A DNA stretch of 56,422 nt from Cyclobacteriaceae bacterium (lineage in GTDB: Bacteria; Bacteroidota; Bacteroidia; Cytophagales; Cyclobacteriaceae): the NCBI GenBank assembly GCA_026129485.1, contig JAHCHY010000024.1, positions 1 to 56,422 on the forward strand. The letters run 5' to 3'. The notes below the pieces were generated by a model, which was not told the origin of the DNA, ran no database searches, and saw only the letters and a program-made list of their open reading frames with translations. This document shows positions 26,166-38,144 of the stretch, piece after piece. Positions within the stretch are counted from its first letter, which is position 1, and each line of letters opens with the position of its first letter. A program made the translations under genes and the position numbers.

Positions 26166-26200
26166 AAAGGCTGGATATTAATTCCAGCCTTTTGTCTTTT
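26166..26200. terminator. Bidirectional intrinsic terminator
   Basis: A perfect 10-bp stem AAAGGCTGGA (26166-26175) / TCCAGCCTTT (26183-26192) has a 7-nt loop and T-rich flank TTTGTCTTTT. It lies between the convergent Hc1-like and dapA genes. Confidence 0.88.
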
Positions 26201-27062
26201 ATATGCGATTGGCTTCAATCCTGCGTTTCAGATCTCCCGATGGGGCTATTAGCGGCAGCCTCACATAGGGTTTACAAACTCCCAATAAGCTCAGCAGGTA
26301 TTTTACGCCAACCGGGTTTCCTTCCTCGTACATCGGTCCGTTTATATCCAGCAGGCTAAGCTGTGCTTTTTGTGCCTGGCTTGGTTTTCCGGCAAGGATA
26401 TGCTCCCTGATTTTGCGAAACACTACAGGGTAAGCATTGGCCAGTACGGAAATTACACCCGCACTTCCTATGGCATAAAGCGGAAGCGTTAGCATATCAT
26501 CGCCAGAAATCAGCATAAAGTCTTGAGGCTTTTCTTTCGCAATTTTCATGCACTGCTCCAGGCTGCCCGATGCTTCTTTTATGCCGATGATCTTGTTCAG
26601 GCGTGCCAGGCGCAGCGTAGTATCGGCCGTAAGGTTAGAAGCGGTGCGACCGGGTACATTGTATAAAATTACCGGTGCGGGCGATGCCCTGGCTACTGCT
26701 TTAAAGTGCTGGTAAATACCTTCCTGCGAAGGCTTGTTATAATACGGGCTTACCGAAAGTATCGCGGTAACTCCTTCCAGATCGGTGCTGCGGATTTCGT
26801 CCAGCACGCTTTGCGTGTTGTTACCGCCAATACCATACACTACGGGTAGTTTTTTAGGGTTGTTCTGCAAAATAAAGCTTAAAACATCTTTCTTTTCGGC
26901 TTTGCTTAGCGTAACCGATTCGCCTGTGGTGCCCATTACTACATAGTAATCTACTCCTTTGCCGGTATGCGACAATAACTTTTTAAGTCCTTTGTAGTCT
27001 ATCGATCCGTCCTCGTGCATAGGCGTAACAAGCGCTACCCCCGTGCCTATCAGCTTTTTCAT
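26199..27062 (-). CDS. dapA: 4-hydroxy-tetrahydrodipicolinate synthase
   Basis: 287 residues. It condenses pyruvate with aspartate semialdehyde on the way to lysine and meso-diaminopimelate. Motifs: GTTGESVTLS (pyruvate-binding Thr-Thr), PYYNKPSQEG, LYNVPGRT (catalytic Tyr and Arg), and the Schiff-base Lys in IIGIKEASG near residue 160. The start overlaps the stop of the DUF6913 gene by 4 nt (ATGA), so they are coupled. The terminator at 26166-26192 ends the unit. Confidence 0.96.
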   Translation of the reverse strand: MKKLIGTGVALVTPMHEDGSIDYKGLKKLLSHTGKGVDYYVVMGTTGESVTLSKAEKKDVLSFILQNNPKKLPVVYGIGGNNTQSVLDEIRSTDLEGVTAILSVSPYYNKPSQEGIYQHFKAVARASPAPVILYNVPGRTASNLTADTTLRLARLNKIIGIKEASGSLEQCMKIAKEKPQDFMLISGDDMLTLPLYAIGSAGVISVLANAYPVVFRKIREHILAGKPSQAQKAQLSLLDINGPMYEEGNPVGVKYLLSLLGVCKPYVRLPLIAPSGDLKRRIEANRI

Positions 27063-27568
27063 CGCAGTTGTCTGGTATAATTATACATAGTTTCAATCAG
27101 GCCCTTGCTGGTTCCGTTCTGCTCAATCATCAGTTCAAAAAAATCATGCTGACTTTCATTGAACTTACCGATGCGGCAATGTGCCTTGCTGTTAGCCAGC
27201 AGGTGCAGCATAATGGGGCTGGCCTGCTTATCGATATAATACAGGTAATCGAAAGGGGTTTGCATAAATTTTTCGGCTACAGCCGATTGCAGCGTTCCCC
27301 AGAAGCTGATGTCTTTTATGGTAAAGAAATCAAACCTGAATTCGTAGTTCTCTTTTTTTTCGGGCAGAAACTCCAGTACCTGCACGCTTTTTCCGTCCTG
27401 CTCCAGTTGATGGATAAACTCTTTTACGTCATGATGCTTTTGCTTGTCTTCTACCGTAAAGAGAATACCTACCGATGCAGCCTGCCTGTAAGGCTTGCTG
27501 GCTCTTGCGGTTTTATTTTTCTTTAGCGCAGTGGAGGTGCGCATCTGCAGAAAATTCATTTTAAACAT
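27059..27568 (-). CDS. DUF6913 domain protein
   Basis: 169 residues, or a few fewer if the second or third Met is used. A basic N-terminus (ALKKNKTARASKPYR) precedes an alpha/beta domain with ASVGILFTVEDKQKH, FFTIKDISFWG, FDYLYYIDKQAS and HCRIGKF. This Bacteroidota-restricted family commonly precedes dapA, as here, with a 4-nt ATGA overlap, but its function is unknown. It lies 52 nt downstream of ligA. No transmembrane or signal segment is seen, so it is cytoplasmic. Confidence 0.82.
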   Translation of the reverse strand: MFKMNFLQMRTSTALKKNKTARASKPYRQAASVGILFTVEDKQKHHDVKEFIHQLEQDGKSVQVLEFLPEKKENYEFRFDFFTIKDISFWGTLQSAVAEKFMQTPFDYLYYIDKQASPIMLHLLANSKAHCRIGKFNESQHDFFELMIEQNGTSKGLIETMYNYTRQLR

Positions 27569-27620
27569 GGTCGAAAGCTACTAAAGTAAATACAATCTTG
27601 GTTTGAAATTTTGATCGGGG

Positions 27621-30345
<2,725 letters not shown>

Positions 30346-30351
30346 CGCGGG

Positions 30352-30615
30352 TCAGGCGTAGCTCTGTTGCAGTTGCGTAACCAAGGCCATGTAGTCCTGC
30401 ATAGCCTGTTCTTTGGCAATACCTTTTTTAGATGCCCAGGCATCATATTTGGCAATGCCCTTGAAGTCAAAACCACCGGGGCGCTCCCCGGTAACATCGC
30501 CATCAGTTGCCTGCTTGAACAGGCCGTATAATTCCAGTAGCTCTTGGTTTGAGGGGCGTTTGGTTAATTCTTTGGATCGGGCAACAGCCGCGTTAAAATC
30601 ATCAATAAGTGCCAT
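30352..30615 (-). CDS. Acyl-CoA-binding protein
   Basis: 87 residues, the full length of the four-helix ACBP fold. Motifs: FNAAVARSKELTKRPSNQE, LLELYGLFKQATDGDV, and KGIAKYDAWASKKGIAKEQA, which covers the acyl-CoA-binding Tyr/Lys residues. It buffers and carries cytosolic long-chain acyl-CoA. Bacterial members are patchy in distribution. Only 22 nt separate its ATG from a perfect 17-bp hairpin that follows gltA, so its promoter, if separate, must overlap that hairpin or the gltA end. Confidence 0.93.
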   Translation of the reverse strand: MALIDDFNAAVARSKELTKRPSNQELLELYGLFKQATDGDVTGERPGGFDFKGIAKYDAWASKKGIAKEQAMQDYMALVTQLQQSYA

Positions 30616-30627
30616 AGTAGTTTAATT

Positions 30628-30674
30628 GAAAGTAAAAGCAGGCTGCCTCAAAAATTATTTTTGAGGCAGCCTGC
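30628..30674 (-). terminator. Strong hairpin between gltA and the ACBP gene
   Basis: GCAGGCTGCCTCAAAAA (30638-30654) and its exact complement (30658-30674) form a perfect 17-bp stem with a 3-nt loop. On the minus strand it is followed by TTTTACTTTC, a weak U-tract. It probably terminates gltA but could be an RNA-processing or stabilising element, since ACBP begins just 22 nt later. Confidence 0.7.
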
Positions 30675-30697
30675 AAGATAGTATTTGTATCAGTGGA

Positions 30698-31984
30698 TTA
30701 CCGCTTTGTGATCGGAACGTACTCACGCAGGTTCTTACCTGTGTAAATCTGGCGCGGGCGGCCAATCGGCTCTTTATTCTCGCGCAGTTCTTTCCACTGT
30801 GCAATCCAGCCGGGCAGACGTCCCATCGCAAACATTACGGTGAACATATCTACCGGGATGCCCAACGCACGGTAAATGATACCCGAGTAGAAATCTACGT
30901 TCGGGTATAACCTGCGCTCTACAAAGTAGGGGTCTTTCAGGGCAACTTCTTCCAGCTTCATGGCAATTTCAAGAGTTGGATCGTTCACGCCTAATTTTGC
31001 CAGCACATCGTCAGCCGCCTTCTTGATGATTTTGGCACGCGGATCGAAGTTCTTATACACGCGGTGGCCGAAGCCCATCAGGCGGAACGGATCGTTTTTA
31101 TCTTTTGCCTTGGCAATCCACTTATCGGTATCGCCACCATCTTTTTTGATCTGCTCCAGCATGAGTATTACCTCCTGGTTGGCGCCACCATGCAGCGGCC
31201 CCCAAAGCGCGTTGATGCCGGCCGAGATGGATGAATAAATGCTGGCCTTTGACGAACCTACTATTCTTACTGTTGAGGTAGAGCAGTTCTGTTCGTGGTC
31301 AGCATGAAGAATCAAAAGCTTGTCCAGCGCATCGGCTACTACCGGGTCTATTTCGTAATGCTCGGCCGGTAAAGCAAACATCATCTTCAGGAAGCGGGAG
31401 CAATAGTCGAGGGTATTGTCAGGATAATTTACCGGGTGCCCCACAGCATTTTTATATGCCCAGGCGGCAAAGGTCGGCATCTTGGCCAGCGAGCGGATAA
31501 TACTCAGGTAAACGCCTTCTACAGATCGGTTAGGATCCAATGATTCCGGGTAGAATGCGGTTTGCGCACAGAACAAGGAAGCCAGCACGCCCATGGGGTG
31601 CGAGGTGGAAGGGAAGCCATCCAGGATTTTCTTGATGTCTTCATGCACCATGGTGTGGTTCTTGATGTCGTTGGTGAACTTTTTCAGTTGCTCCTGGGTA
31701 GGGAGCTCACCAAAAATTAACAGGTAAGAAACTTCGAGAAAGCTTGACTTGGCTGCGAGCTCTTCGATCGAGTATCCGCGATAACGGAGAATACCTTTGT
31801 CCCCATCCAGGAATGTGATTGCGCTTTTGGTTGCCCCGGTGTTTTTGTACCCGAAGTCGAGCGTTACGGCTCCGGTCTCTTCCAGCAGGTTACCAATATC
31901 AATACCCAATTCGCCTTCTGAACCCTCTACGATAGGAAACTTATATGATTTTCCATCTATGATTATTTCTGCACTCTTGGCCAT
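30698..31984 (-). CDS. gltA: Citrate synthase
   Basis: 428 residues, type II (hexameric, Gram-negative) length. It condenses acetyl-CoA and oxaloacetate at the head of the TCA cycle. Catalytic residues appear in LHADHEQNCSTST, the GPLHGGANQEV loop, GFGHRVYKNFDPRA, and the late PNVDFYSGIIY Asp region. It is a single gene between a 76-nt gap after the SPFH stop and the strong hairpin downstream. Confidence 0.97.
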   Translation of the reverse strand: MAKSAEIIIDGKSYKFPIVEGSEGELGIDIGNLLEETGAVTLDFGYKNTGATKSAITFLDGDKGILRYRGYSIEELAAKSSFLEVSYLLIFGELPTQEQLKKFTNDIKNHTMVHEDIKKILDGFPSTSHPMGVLASLFCAQTAFYPESLDPNRSVEGVYLSIIRSLAKMPTFAAWAYKNAVGHPVNYPDNTLDYCSRFLKMMFALPAEHYEIDPVVADALDKLLILHADHEQNCSTSTVRIVGSSKASIYSSISAGINALWGPLHGGANQEVILMLEQIKKDGGDTDKWIAKAKDKNDPFRLMGFGHRVYKNFDPRAKIIKKAADDVLAKLGVNDPTLEIAMKLEEVALKDPYFVERRLYPNVDFYSGIIYRALGIPVDMFTVMFAMGRLPGWIAQWKELRENKEPIGRPRQIYTGKNLREYVPITKR

Positions 31985-32060
31985 GTTATAGAATTTAAAA
32001 CTTGAAGGTTAAAGATAGGGTGCCGGGTAGTTAGAAAAAAATGAGTTTTTAAGATAGCTT

Positions 32061-32876
32061 CTAATTATTTCCTAATATCAGGGGCATGCCGTCTTTTCCG
32101 CTACCCACTACCACTACTTTGCTGTTGGGAGATTTGGCAAGCTCCAGGGTAGCTTCTATACCGCGCATCTTCAGCAGCTTATCCGTTAAGCTGTTGTTGA
32201 TGATGTTGTTGGCGCGGGCTTCGCCTTCTGCCTGAATTCTTTTACGCTCCGCTTCACTTTTTTCTTTGTCTAACCTGAACTGGTAGGCCAGCGCTTCCTG
32301 CTCCTGCTGCAACTTGCTTTCAATGGCAACTTTGATCTGTTCCGGCAACCGGATGGATTTGATCAACACAGCGGTGGCATGAACATTATTGATGTTCAGG
32401 ATTTTTTCAGTTTCGGTTTTAATGGCCAGCTCAACTTCGGCCCGCTTGGTAGAGTAGATTTCCTCAGCGGTGTAGCGCCCCATTACCTGGCGTACGGTGG
32501 AGCGAACTTCCGGTATTACCAGCACCGTTTCGTAGTTACGGGTAAATTGTTCATGGATGTAACCGATTTTATTGGCTATGGGGGAGTATCGCACGGCAAT
32601 ATCAATGTGTATGGATAGCCCGTTTTTATCCAGCACATCCATGTTTTCTTCTGCCGAAGTTTCGTTAACGCTGTAAACATAAACGTCATTCCAGGGGGCT
32701 TTCAGGTGGGTGCCGGGTTCTGCAATATTTTCCTTATCCAATCCTTTACCGAAAGGATAGAATAATACCGCCCGCTCGGTGGCGCTTATGGTGTAGAACA
32801 GGCTGGACGACAGGGCCAGGATTACGATAAAGGCAATTACAGCCAGGATGATAAAGGGTAGTTTGCGGTTATTCAT
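32061..32876 (-). CDS. Prohibitin/SPFH-domain membrane protein
   Basis: 271 residues from MNNRKLPFII. An upstream in-frame ATG adds 12 residues that disrupt the anchor and is less likely. One N-terminal transmembrane segment (about 6-26) is followed by an SPFH/band-7 domain (ISATERAVLFYPFG, GLSIHIDIAVRYSP, EVRSTVRQVMGRYTAEE), then a long coiled coil rich in Q, E, A and R. Prohibitins form ring assemblies at the inner membrane and can regulate FtsH-type proteolysis. No protease gene is adjacent. Confidence 0.88.
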   Translation of the reverse strand: MNNRKLPFIILAVIAFIVILALSSSLFYTISATERAVLFYPFGKGLDKENIAEPGTHLKAPWNDVYVYSVNETSAEENMDVLDKNGLSIHIDIAVRYSPIANKIGYIHEQFTRNYETVLVIPEVRSTVRQVMGRYTAEEIYSTKRAEVELAIKTETEKILNINNVHATAVLIKSIRLPEQIKVAIESKLQQEQEALAYQFRLDKEKSEAERKRIQAEGEARANNIINNSLTDKLLKMRGIEATLELAKSPNSKVVVVGSGKDGMPLILGNN

Positions 32877-32975
32877 ATCAGTTAAAAGTTTGGTGCTACG
32901 GCAGTCTGGCAAATTAGTATAAATCGTTCAACCGGCTGGTACGATTAAAAGGAAAAATCGGGCAAAATTTGTTCA

Positions 32976-33006
32976 AAAAAAGAGCGGCCACAGGCCGCTC
33001 TTTTTT
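32976..33006. terminator. Intrinsic terminator (14-bp palindrome)
   Basis: AAAAAAGAGCGGCC (32976-32989) and GGCCGCTCTTTTTT (32993-33006) form a perfect stem with loop ACA and U-tracts in either direction. It lies 22 nt past the stop of the minus-strand histone-like gene. Confidence 0.92.
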
Positions 33007-33028
33007 CATTATAAAGGGAAAGGGTTAA

Positions 33029-33394
33029 TCAGATTGAAGAGCCGGTGCCTTCTCCTCCTTCAACCGGAGTTTCGGGTGTTGGTGCCGGGGCAGGAGTTAC
33101 CACTACCGGGGCAGGAACCGGAACAGGCGCTGGTGCCGGAGCAGGGGCTACAACTTTTTTAGGAGCCGGTTTCTTCCTGGGAGCCTTCTTTTTAGGAGCC
33201 ACTTTTTTGGTTACTTTCCTTACGACTTTCTTCACCTTCTTAGCCACCTTTCTGGCAGCCTTCTTCACTTTTTTAGCGGCCTTTTTTACTGCTTTTCTAA
33301 CCACCTTTTTGGCTGATTTTTTAGCCGGTCTTTTTGCTGCTTTTTTTGGTTTGGCTTTCCCTTTCTTAGCAGCCTTCTTCACTTTCTTTGCCAT
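33029..33394 (-). CDS. Lys/Ala-rich histone H1-like protein
   Basis: 121 residues. The first 80 are dominated by KK-A/V/P repeats of the type AKKxxKKAxKK, with no acidic residues. The tail (about 85-121) switches to PAPAPAPVPVPAP and ends in an acidic G/E/S stretch. This resembles eukaryotic H1 tails and bacterial AlgP- or Hc2-like proteins, which bind DNA by charge and can compact the nucleoid. Low-complexity composition makes homology weak. It is a single gene with its own terminator. Confidence 0.78.
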   Translation of the reverse strand: MAKKVKKAAKKGKAKPKKAAKRPAKKSAKKVVRKAVKKAAKKVKKAARKVAKKVKKVVRKVTKKVAPKKKAPRKKPAPKKVVAPAPAPAPVPVPAPVVVTPAPAPTPETPVEGGEGTGSSI

Positions 33395-33861
33395 GGGACT
33401 TAGATTTGTTTTTGGTTGGAGTTTGACTGAGAGCTTGATTTTTATTACTCTTTATGTAAATGTAATTAGAGATTATTTATTGATGCAATAAGTAAGTGCA
33501 TTAAATTTATAAATAGTGCATGAATATCCCGGGTGCTGCCGGCAACCCGTTCCGGAGCTGTCTTCTGCCAGGAGATGATTATGGGTATTTTTTACCCGGA
33601 GGCACAGGTAATGCAGCCATGTTTGGTTCTCCGGATCAGCCCTTGCTTTATTGCTTTACCGATGCGTATGGCAGTATTTTTAACATTGAATTTTCAACCA
33701 GACTTTCCCGGTGGGTATTTACAGCAGGTATGCTGGTAAAGATTTTTCGGCTATTTCCGGGTTATTACAACCGTAACCCTCCTGTCGGCTCCGCAGCTTA
33801 TCAGTACCCGGTATCCAAACGCCACCTGTAAGGCCCGCCCTGAAAAAAATCGTGGAAGTCG
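33395..33861. other. 467-nt stretch with no confident gene
   Basis: It holds the putative promoter of the Lys-rich gene at its left end. A direct repeat AGTGCAT sits near 33493 and 33516. A plus-strand open frame at 33520-33831 (103 codons) resembles nothing I recognise and lacks a signal peptide or domain pattern. It may be decayed sequence at the boundary of the polysaccharide locus. Confidence 0.5.
33457..33488 (-). promoter_or_regulatory. Putative promoter of the Lys-rich gene
   Basis: On the minus strand, TTG (33488-33486) is followed after 21 nt by TACATTTA (33464-33457), one mismatch from TAnnTTTG. It lies about 63 nt upstream of the ATG at 33394. Weak pattern match. Confidence 0.3.
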
Positions 33862-36800
33862 TCAAAAATTCAAATCTACCGAGCTTTTACTCATCTTTTG
33901 CTGATAGTCTTTCGGATTAAGTCCATACTCGGCTTTGAAGCATTTTGAAAAATAGGATAAGTTGGCAAATCCCACCTCATACATAATTTCAGTTACATTG
34001 CCGCCCTTATTACGCAAAAGGATAGATGCCTTTTTAAGGCGATATTTCTTAATGAGCTCAATGGTAGAAACATTGGTAAGTGATTTCAGCTTCCGGTAGA
34101 GATAGGAGGCGCTCATGCCGATTTCTTCGCTGAGCTGTTCAACACCAAAACCAGGGTTGGCAATGTTGGCTTCAATGGTGTTCATCACTTTCTTAACAAA
34201 CTTTTCGTCTTCGTTCTCCTTTTCAGCGCTGATTGACCCGGTATGCAGCACACTTTTCAGGTAGTTGATCAACTCGTGTTTACGACTCAGCAGGTGATCC
34301 ATATTGGCTTCCAGGTATTCAAGATCAAACGGCTTGGTGAGATAGGCATCTGCGCCCAGGCGAATACCTTCAACTTGCTGCGATGTTAAGCTGCGTGCTG
34401 TAATCAGGATAATGGAGATATGGCTTGTCCTGGAATTCTCCTTTATTTTTTTGCAAAACGTTAACCCGTCCATCACGGGCATCATGATATCGCTGATTAC
34501 CAGTTCAGGTAAAAAACTAACAACTTTCTGTAATCCTTCTTCACCGTTTTCGGCTGTAATAAAGTTGTATTTGTGGCACAGGCTGATCCTGATCAAATCA
34601 ATCATGTCTGCATTGTCATCTATAACCAAAACCAGCGGCTTGCTTGAATTCAGGTCGAACCGGTACGAATTCAATGCATGGCTGTGTGTTTCCCTGGTTG
34701 CGATCAATTCCAGCTCCTGCTCATCGTGAATGGAATCTACAGGCAAATGATTTTTACCAAGAGGTAAATGAATAATAAACGTTGTGCCTGAACCTTTAAT
34801 GCTGTCTACCCGGATGTGCCCATGGTGGAGCTTGACGTATTCCAATGCCAGCGCGAGCCCGATACCCGTACCCGTTTCCATCTGCCGGGCTTCATGGGTC
34901 TGGTAAAACGGCTCGAAAATTTTGGCTTGCTCGTCAGGGCTCAGGCCGATACCGGTGTCTGAAACTTTTACAGATACTGAACCGTCCGGATACTTCTCCG
35001 CAGGAATTTCTTTTTGAATGAAGACTTCTATGCTACCTCCGTTTGGAGTGAACTTAAATGCATTGGAGAGCATGTTGAATAATACCGTTTCTATTTTTTC
35101 AGTGTCAATCCATACAGGCACCTCGTGTTCGGCTGATGTGAAACGAAAGCTGATTTTCTTCCGGTTAGCTTTGTCTGAAAACAGGGCATGGATTTCCTGG
35201 CTGAAGCTTACAAGGTTAACACGGCTGATTTTAAGCTGTAAGGTATCGCGCTCTAATTTCCGGAAATCGAGAATCTGGTTGATTACTCTTAATAAGCGAT
35301 GAGAATTTTTTTCTGCAAGTGTGATCAGGCCCCTGCTTTCGGCATCCAGCCTGCCCTCTCTCAATATCTGGTGAATGGGAGGCAGGATCAGGCTTATCGG
35401 TGTCCGTAATTCATGCGAGATATTTGTATAGAATTTTTGCTTGGTCTGGGCAAGCTCTTCGGCATGACTTTTTTCCAGTCGCGTGATCTTCAGTTCGTTG
35501 CTGAGCTTAAGACGGACAGCATAAATGCGCATGCCCAGTACAATTCCTCCAATAATCAGCAAGCCATACAGTGCCAGGAACGCAGGGCTCAAAAAGAGTG
35601 GAGGCTTTACGGTAATGTTAATGGATGCCTGCTGCGGGCTCCACTGCCCGTAGTTATTTGTGCCTTTAACCCGGAATACATAATTGCCGGGAGAGAGGTT
35701 AGAATATACCGCAAAGTTTTTTGACCCGGAAACATAAATCCAATCCTCATCAAAACCTTCCAGCTTGTAGGCATAAACATTCATATCGGGCTGCCAGAAG
35801 TGCAAAGACGAAAACCCGAACGTGATAGAACGATGAGTAAAATCCAGATGCAACCCGGAAGTATATGAAATATCCTGCGGAATGAGCACCTTGTTATCAA
35901 TAGTGTCCCCAAAATTCACCACCTGATTATTTATCTTAAGTGCGGTAATGAAAACCTTAGGCTTGTATGCGGCATGAATCATTTGGCGGGTATTAACCGA
36001 AACAAATCCATTATCGCCACCAAAAAGAATTTCAGCATCCCCTTTTCGCGTTACACATCCCTGGTAAAAGCTCTTAAGCGGCAGATCTCTTTCCAATGGA
36101 AACATTTCAGTTTCCCCGCCTTTTGAATATTTGAAAATGAAATCAGTAGTAGTTCCCCAGATATTTCCACTATCGTCTTCGCTTAAGCTGCCCACGTAAA
36201 CATCGTGCCCGACACGGATCGGATAGAACGCAGAAGCATTAAGTTCCGGGTTATACTGGATTAACCCGTTCTGCGTTCCGGCCCATACCAATCCATCATT
36301 GGAATAATACAGGCAATGAATATCACCTTTATTCTGAATGCCCGAAAACAAGTCTGTTTTACGCTGCTCACCAGTCTTCAGGTCAAGCCGGTAAAGCTCG
36401 TTGTTTAGCGCAAACCATAAGGCATTCTTACCCGCCACAATTTTTTCAGAACCAAACTCCTGGTTTGCAATCTCAAACCGGATTTTACCCGGCACCTGAA
36501 AATCTCCGGCAACTTTGAAAAGACCGCCCTGGTAGGTGCTGACCCAGATCGATCCATCATCACCTTTAACAAACCGGGCGATGTAGTTTGTGATCAATCC
36601 GTTCTCAGGTGTCGCGGTTATAGTGTGCATTTTCTTTTTTGACTCATCCCAGATGTTTATTCCCCCTGCGGTGCCGATCCAGATCCGGTTAAGGCTGTCT
36701 TCTTCCAATGCGTAAGTGTTATTGAGCAGCAATTGATAAGGCGATGCCGAATGAGTATCAAACAATTGGGTTTCTCCGTTGTCGCCCATGCGAAGCACAC

Positions 36801-37935
36801 CATGTAATGTGGCCAGCCACGTTGTTCCGTCTTTGGTATAAAGCATGGCCTTCACCTGGTTGCCGACAGTCTGATTTTCAACTTTGCTGGAAACTTCATG
36901 AAAGGAATATAACCCGGGATGCTTGTTGAGCTTGCTAAGACCATTGGATGTAACCAGCCAGATAACACCACTTCGGTCTTCATAAATTTGCCAGATAGCA
37001 TTGTTTGCAATGGAGAAAGGCAATTGCGGGTTGTGAAAGTAGGGAACCACTTCTTTGGTAGCGGGATCGAGAATGTTCAATCCGAAATCGGTACCTAACC
37101 AGACTTTGCCGGCCTCACCCAGGTAAATGCATTTGATTACTTCGTTGCTCAGGGCAACCTGCTGATCACCCCATAGCTCAAACTGCTCGGTTACCGTGTT
37201 AAATAAGCACAGCCCGGTTTCTGTCCCGATCCACAGCAAAGAATCGCTTCCGGCCTGGGCCGGTCTGATCTCGCCACAGATCAGGTTGTTCTTTAATGAG
37301 GGCTTGTAGCTTTTCTTTAAATCAAAGACCTGGAACAGGCCACCGCCTGCAGTTAGCTTGTTTAGCTTGTCGTAGCTGCCTACCCAAAGTGTTCCATCTT
37401 CACTTTCATAAATAGAACGAATGGTGTTATGGCTCAGGCCGCTGTTATTGGTGTGGTAAGTTTTAAGCACTGTTAATGACGATTCGTCTAACTGCAGCAA
37501 CCCGTTTTCCGTTCCGATCCAAACAGTTTGACCCGATCCTTTTGCAAGGGTGCGAATGGCATTTCTTCCTATTGCCGGTATACGGGTTATGGCAAAGGTT
37601 CGTGTGTTGATTTTACAAAGCCCGCCCCAGGTTCCTATCCAAAGGTTTTCACCCGCCTGTAGCAAGCAGCTTATTTCATTGGATGAAAGCGAGTTTGAGT
37701 TACTGCTTTTTTTAAAAGTCAGGAACTGGTTACCGTCATACCGGGTCAGCCCATTGCCGGTTCCGATCCATATAAAATCACTCTCATCTTGCGCAATCCC
37801 TGAAATGATATTGGAAGGCAACCCGTCTTTGACCGATAATGTGGAAAAGTAGTAATGCTGGGCAACAACCGGTATGCAGAAGGCAAGCTCTGCCAGCAAA
37901 ATCACGATTAAAAATTTGATTCTTCGCAAGCTCAT
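33862..37935 (-). CDS. Hybrid two-component system regulator (HTCS) of the polysaccharide locus
   Basis: 1357 residues. A signal peptide (1-25) is followed by about 14 propeller repeats (residues 30-700; motifs such as IWIGTGNGLTRYDG and VWIGTENGLLQLD), a Y_Y_Y domain (about 710-775), a transmembrane helix (about 780-805), HisKA with phospho-acceptor His in SHELRTP (about 841), HATPase_c, a receiver domain with VISDIMMPVMDG (Asp about 1150), and an AraC-type HTH at the C-terminus (MSASYLYRKLKSL...GFANLSYFSKCFK). HTCS proteins bind an oligosaccharide in the periplasm and activate the adjacent locus. It is divergent from the GH53 gene across 209 nt, which should hold its binding sites. Confidence 0.96.
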   Translation of the reverse strand: MSLRRIKFLIVILLAELAFCIPVVAQHYYFSTLSVKDGLPSNIISGIAQDESDFIWIGTGNGLTRYDGNQFLTFKKSSNSNSLSSNEISCLLQAGENLWIGTWGGLCKINTRTFAITRIPAIGRNAIRTLAKGSGQTVWIGTENGLLQLDESSLTVLKTYHTNNSGLSHNTIRSIYESEDGTLWVGSYDKLNKLTAGGGLFQVFDLKKSYKPSLKNNLICGEIRPAQAGSDSLLWIGTETGLCLFNTVTEQFELWGDQQVALSNEVIKCIYLGEAGKVWLGTDFGLNILDPATKEVVPYFHNPQLPFSIANNAIWQIYEDRSGVIWLVTSNGLSKLNKHPGLYSFHEVSSKVENQTVGNQVKAMLYTKDGTTWLATLHGVLRMGDNGETQLFDTHSASPYQLLLNNTYALEEDSLNRIWIGTAGGINIWDESKKKMHTITATPENGLITNYIARFVKGDDGSIWVSTYQGGLFKVAGDFQVPGKIRFEIANQEFGSEKIVAGKNALWFALNNELYRLDLKTGEQRKTDLFSGIQNKGDIHCLYYSNDGLVWAGTQNGLIQYNPELNASAFYPIRVGHDVYVGSLSEDDSGNIWGTTTDFIFKYSKGGETEMFPLERDLPLKSFYQGCVTRKGDAEILFGGDNGFVSVNTRQMIHAAYKPKVFITALKINNQVVNFGDTIDNKVLIPQDISYTSGLHLDFTHRSITFGFSSLHFWQPDMNVYAYKLEGFDEDWIYVSGSKNFAVYSNLSPGNYVFRVKGTNNYGQWSPQQASINITVKPPLFLSPAFLALYGLLIIGGIVLGMRIYAVRLKLSNELKITRLEKSHAEELAQTKQKFYTNISHELRTPISLILPPIHQILREGRLDAESRGLITLAEKNSHRLLRVINQILDFRKLERDTLQLKISRVNLVSFSQEIHALFSDKANRKKISFRFTSAEHEVPVWIDTEKIETVLFNMLSNAFKFTPNGGSIEVFIQKEIPAEKYPDGSVSVKVSDTGIGLSPDEQAKIFEPFYQTHEARQMETGTGIGLALALEYVKLHHGHIRVDSIKGSGTTFIIHLPLGKNHLPVDSIHDEQELELIATRETHSHALNSYRFDLNSSKPLVLVIDDNADMIDLIRISLCHKYNFITAENGEEGLQKVVSFLPELVISDIMMPVMDGLTFCKKIKENSRTSHISIILITARSLTSQQVEGIRLGADAYLTKPFDLEYLEANMDHLLSRKHELINYLKSVLHTGSISAEKENEDEKFVKKVMNTIEANIANPGFGVEQLSEEIGMSASYLYRKLKSLTNVSTIELIKKYRLKKASILLRNKGGNVTEIMYEVGFANLSYFSKCFKAEYGLNPKDYQQKMSKSSVDLNF

Positions 37936-38144
37936 CCGTTTATGATTTCTATACCGGCAAACGCCTGATGTGATTACCGGTCTTTACAAATCTAATCAGA
38001 AAGGTTAAACGTGCATTATGAACGGTAAAATAACAGGATATTGTAAAACGGTAACGCTGAATAAGATAATCACAAACTGATTAGAGCTATTTTTGGTAAG
38101 ATATTTACTAACGGTACATTCCGCTATGTATCTAATTTAGCAAC

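Noticed and set aside
33029-33394. Repeat array or CRISPR-like element in the Lys-rich region
   Set aside because: The repetition is codon-level (AAA/GCT-type triplets) in one coding frame, with no regular spacers or palindromic repeats.
33520-33831. 103-codon plus-strand open frame as a gene
   Set aside because: No signal peptide, domain pattern, ribosome-binding context or recognised relatives; left as unannotated sequence.
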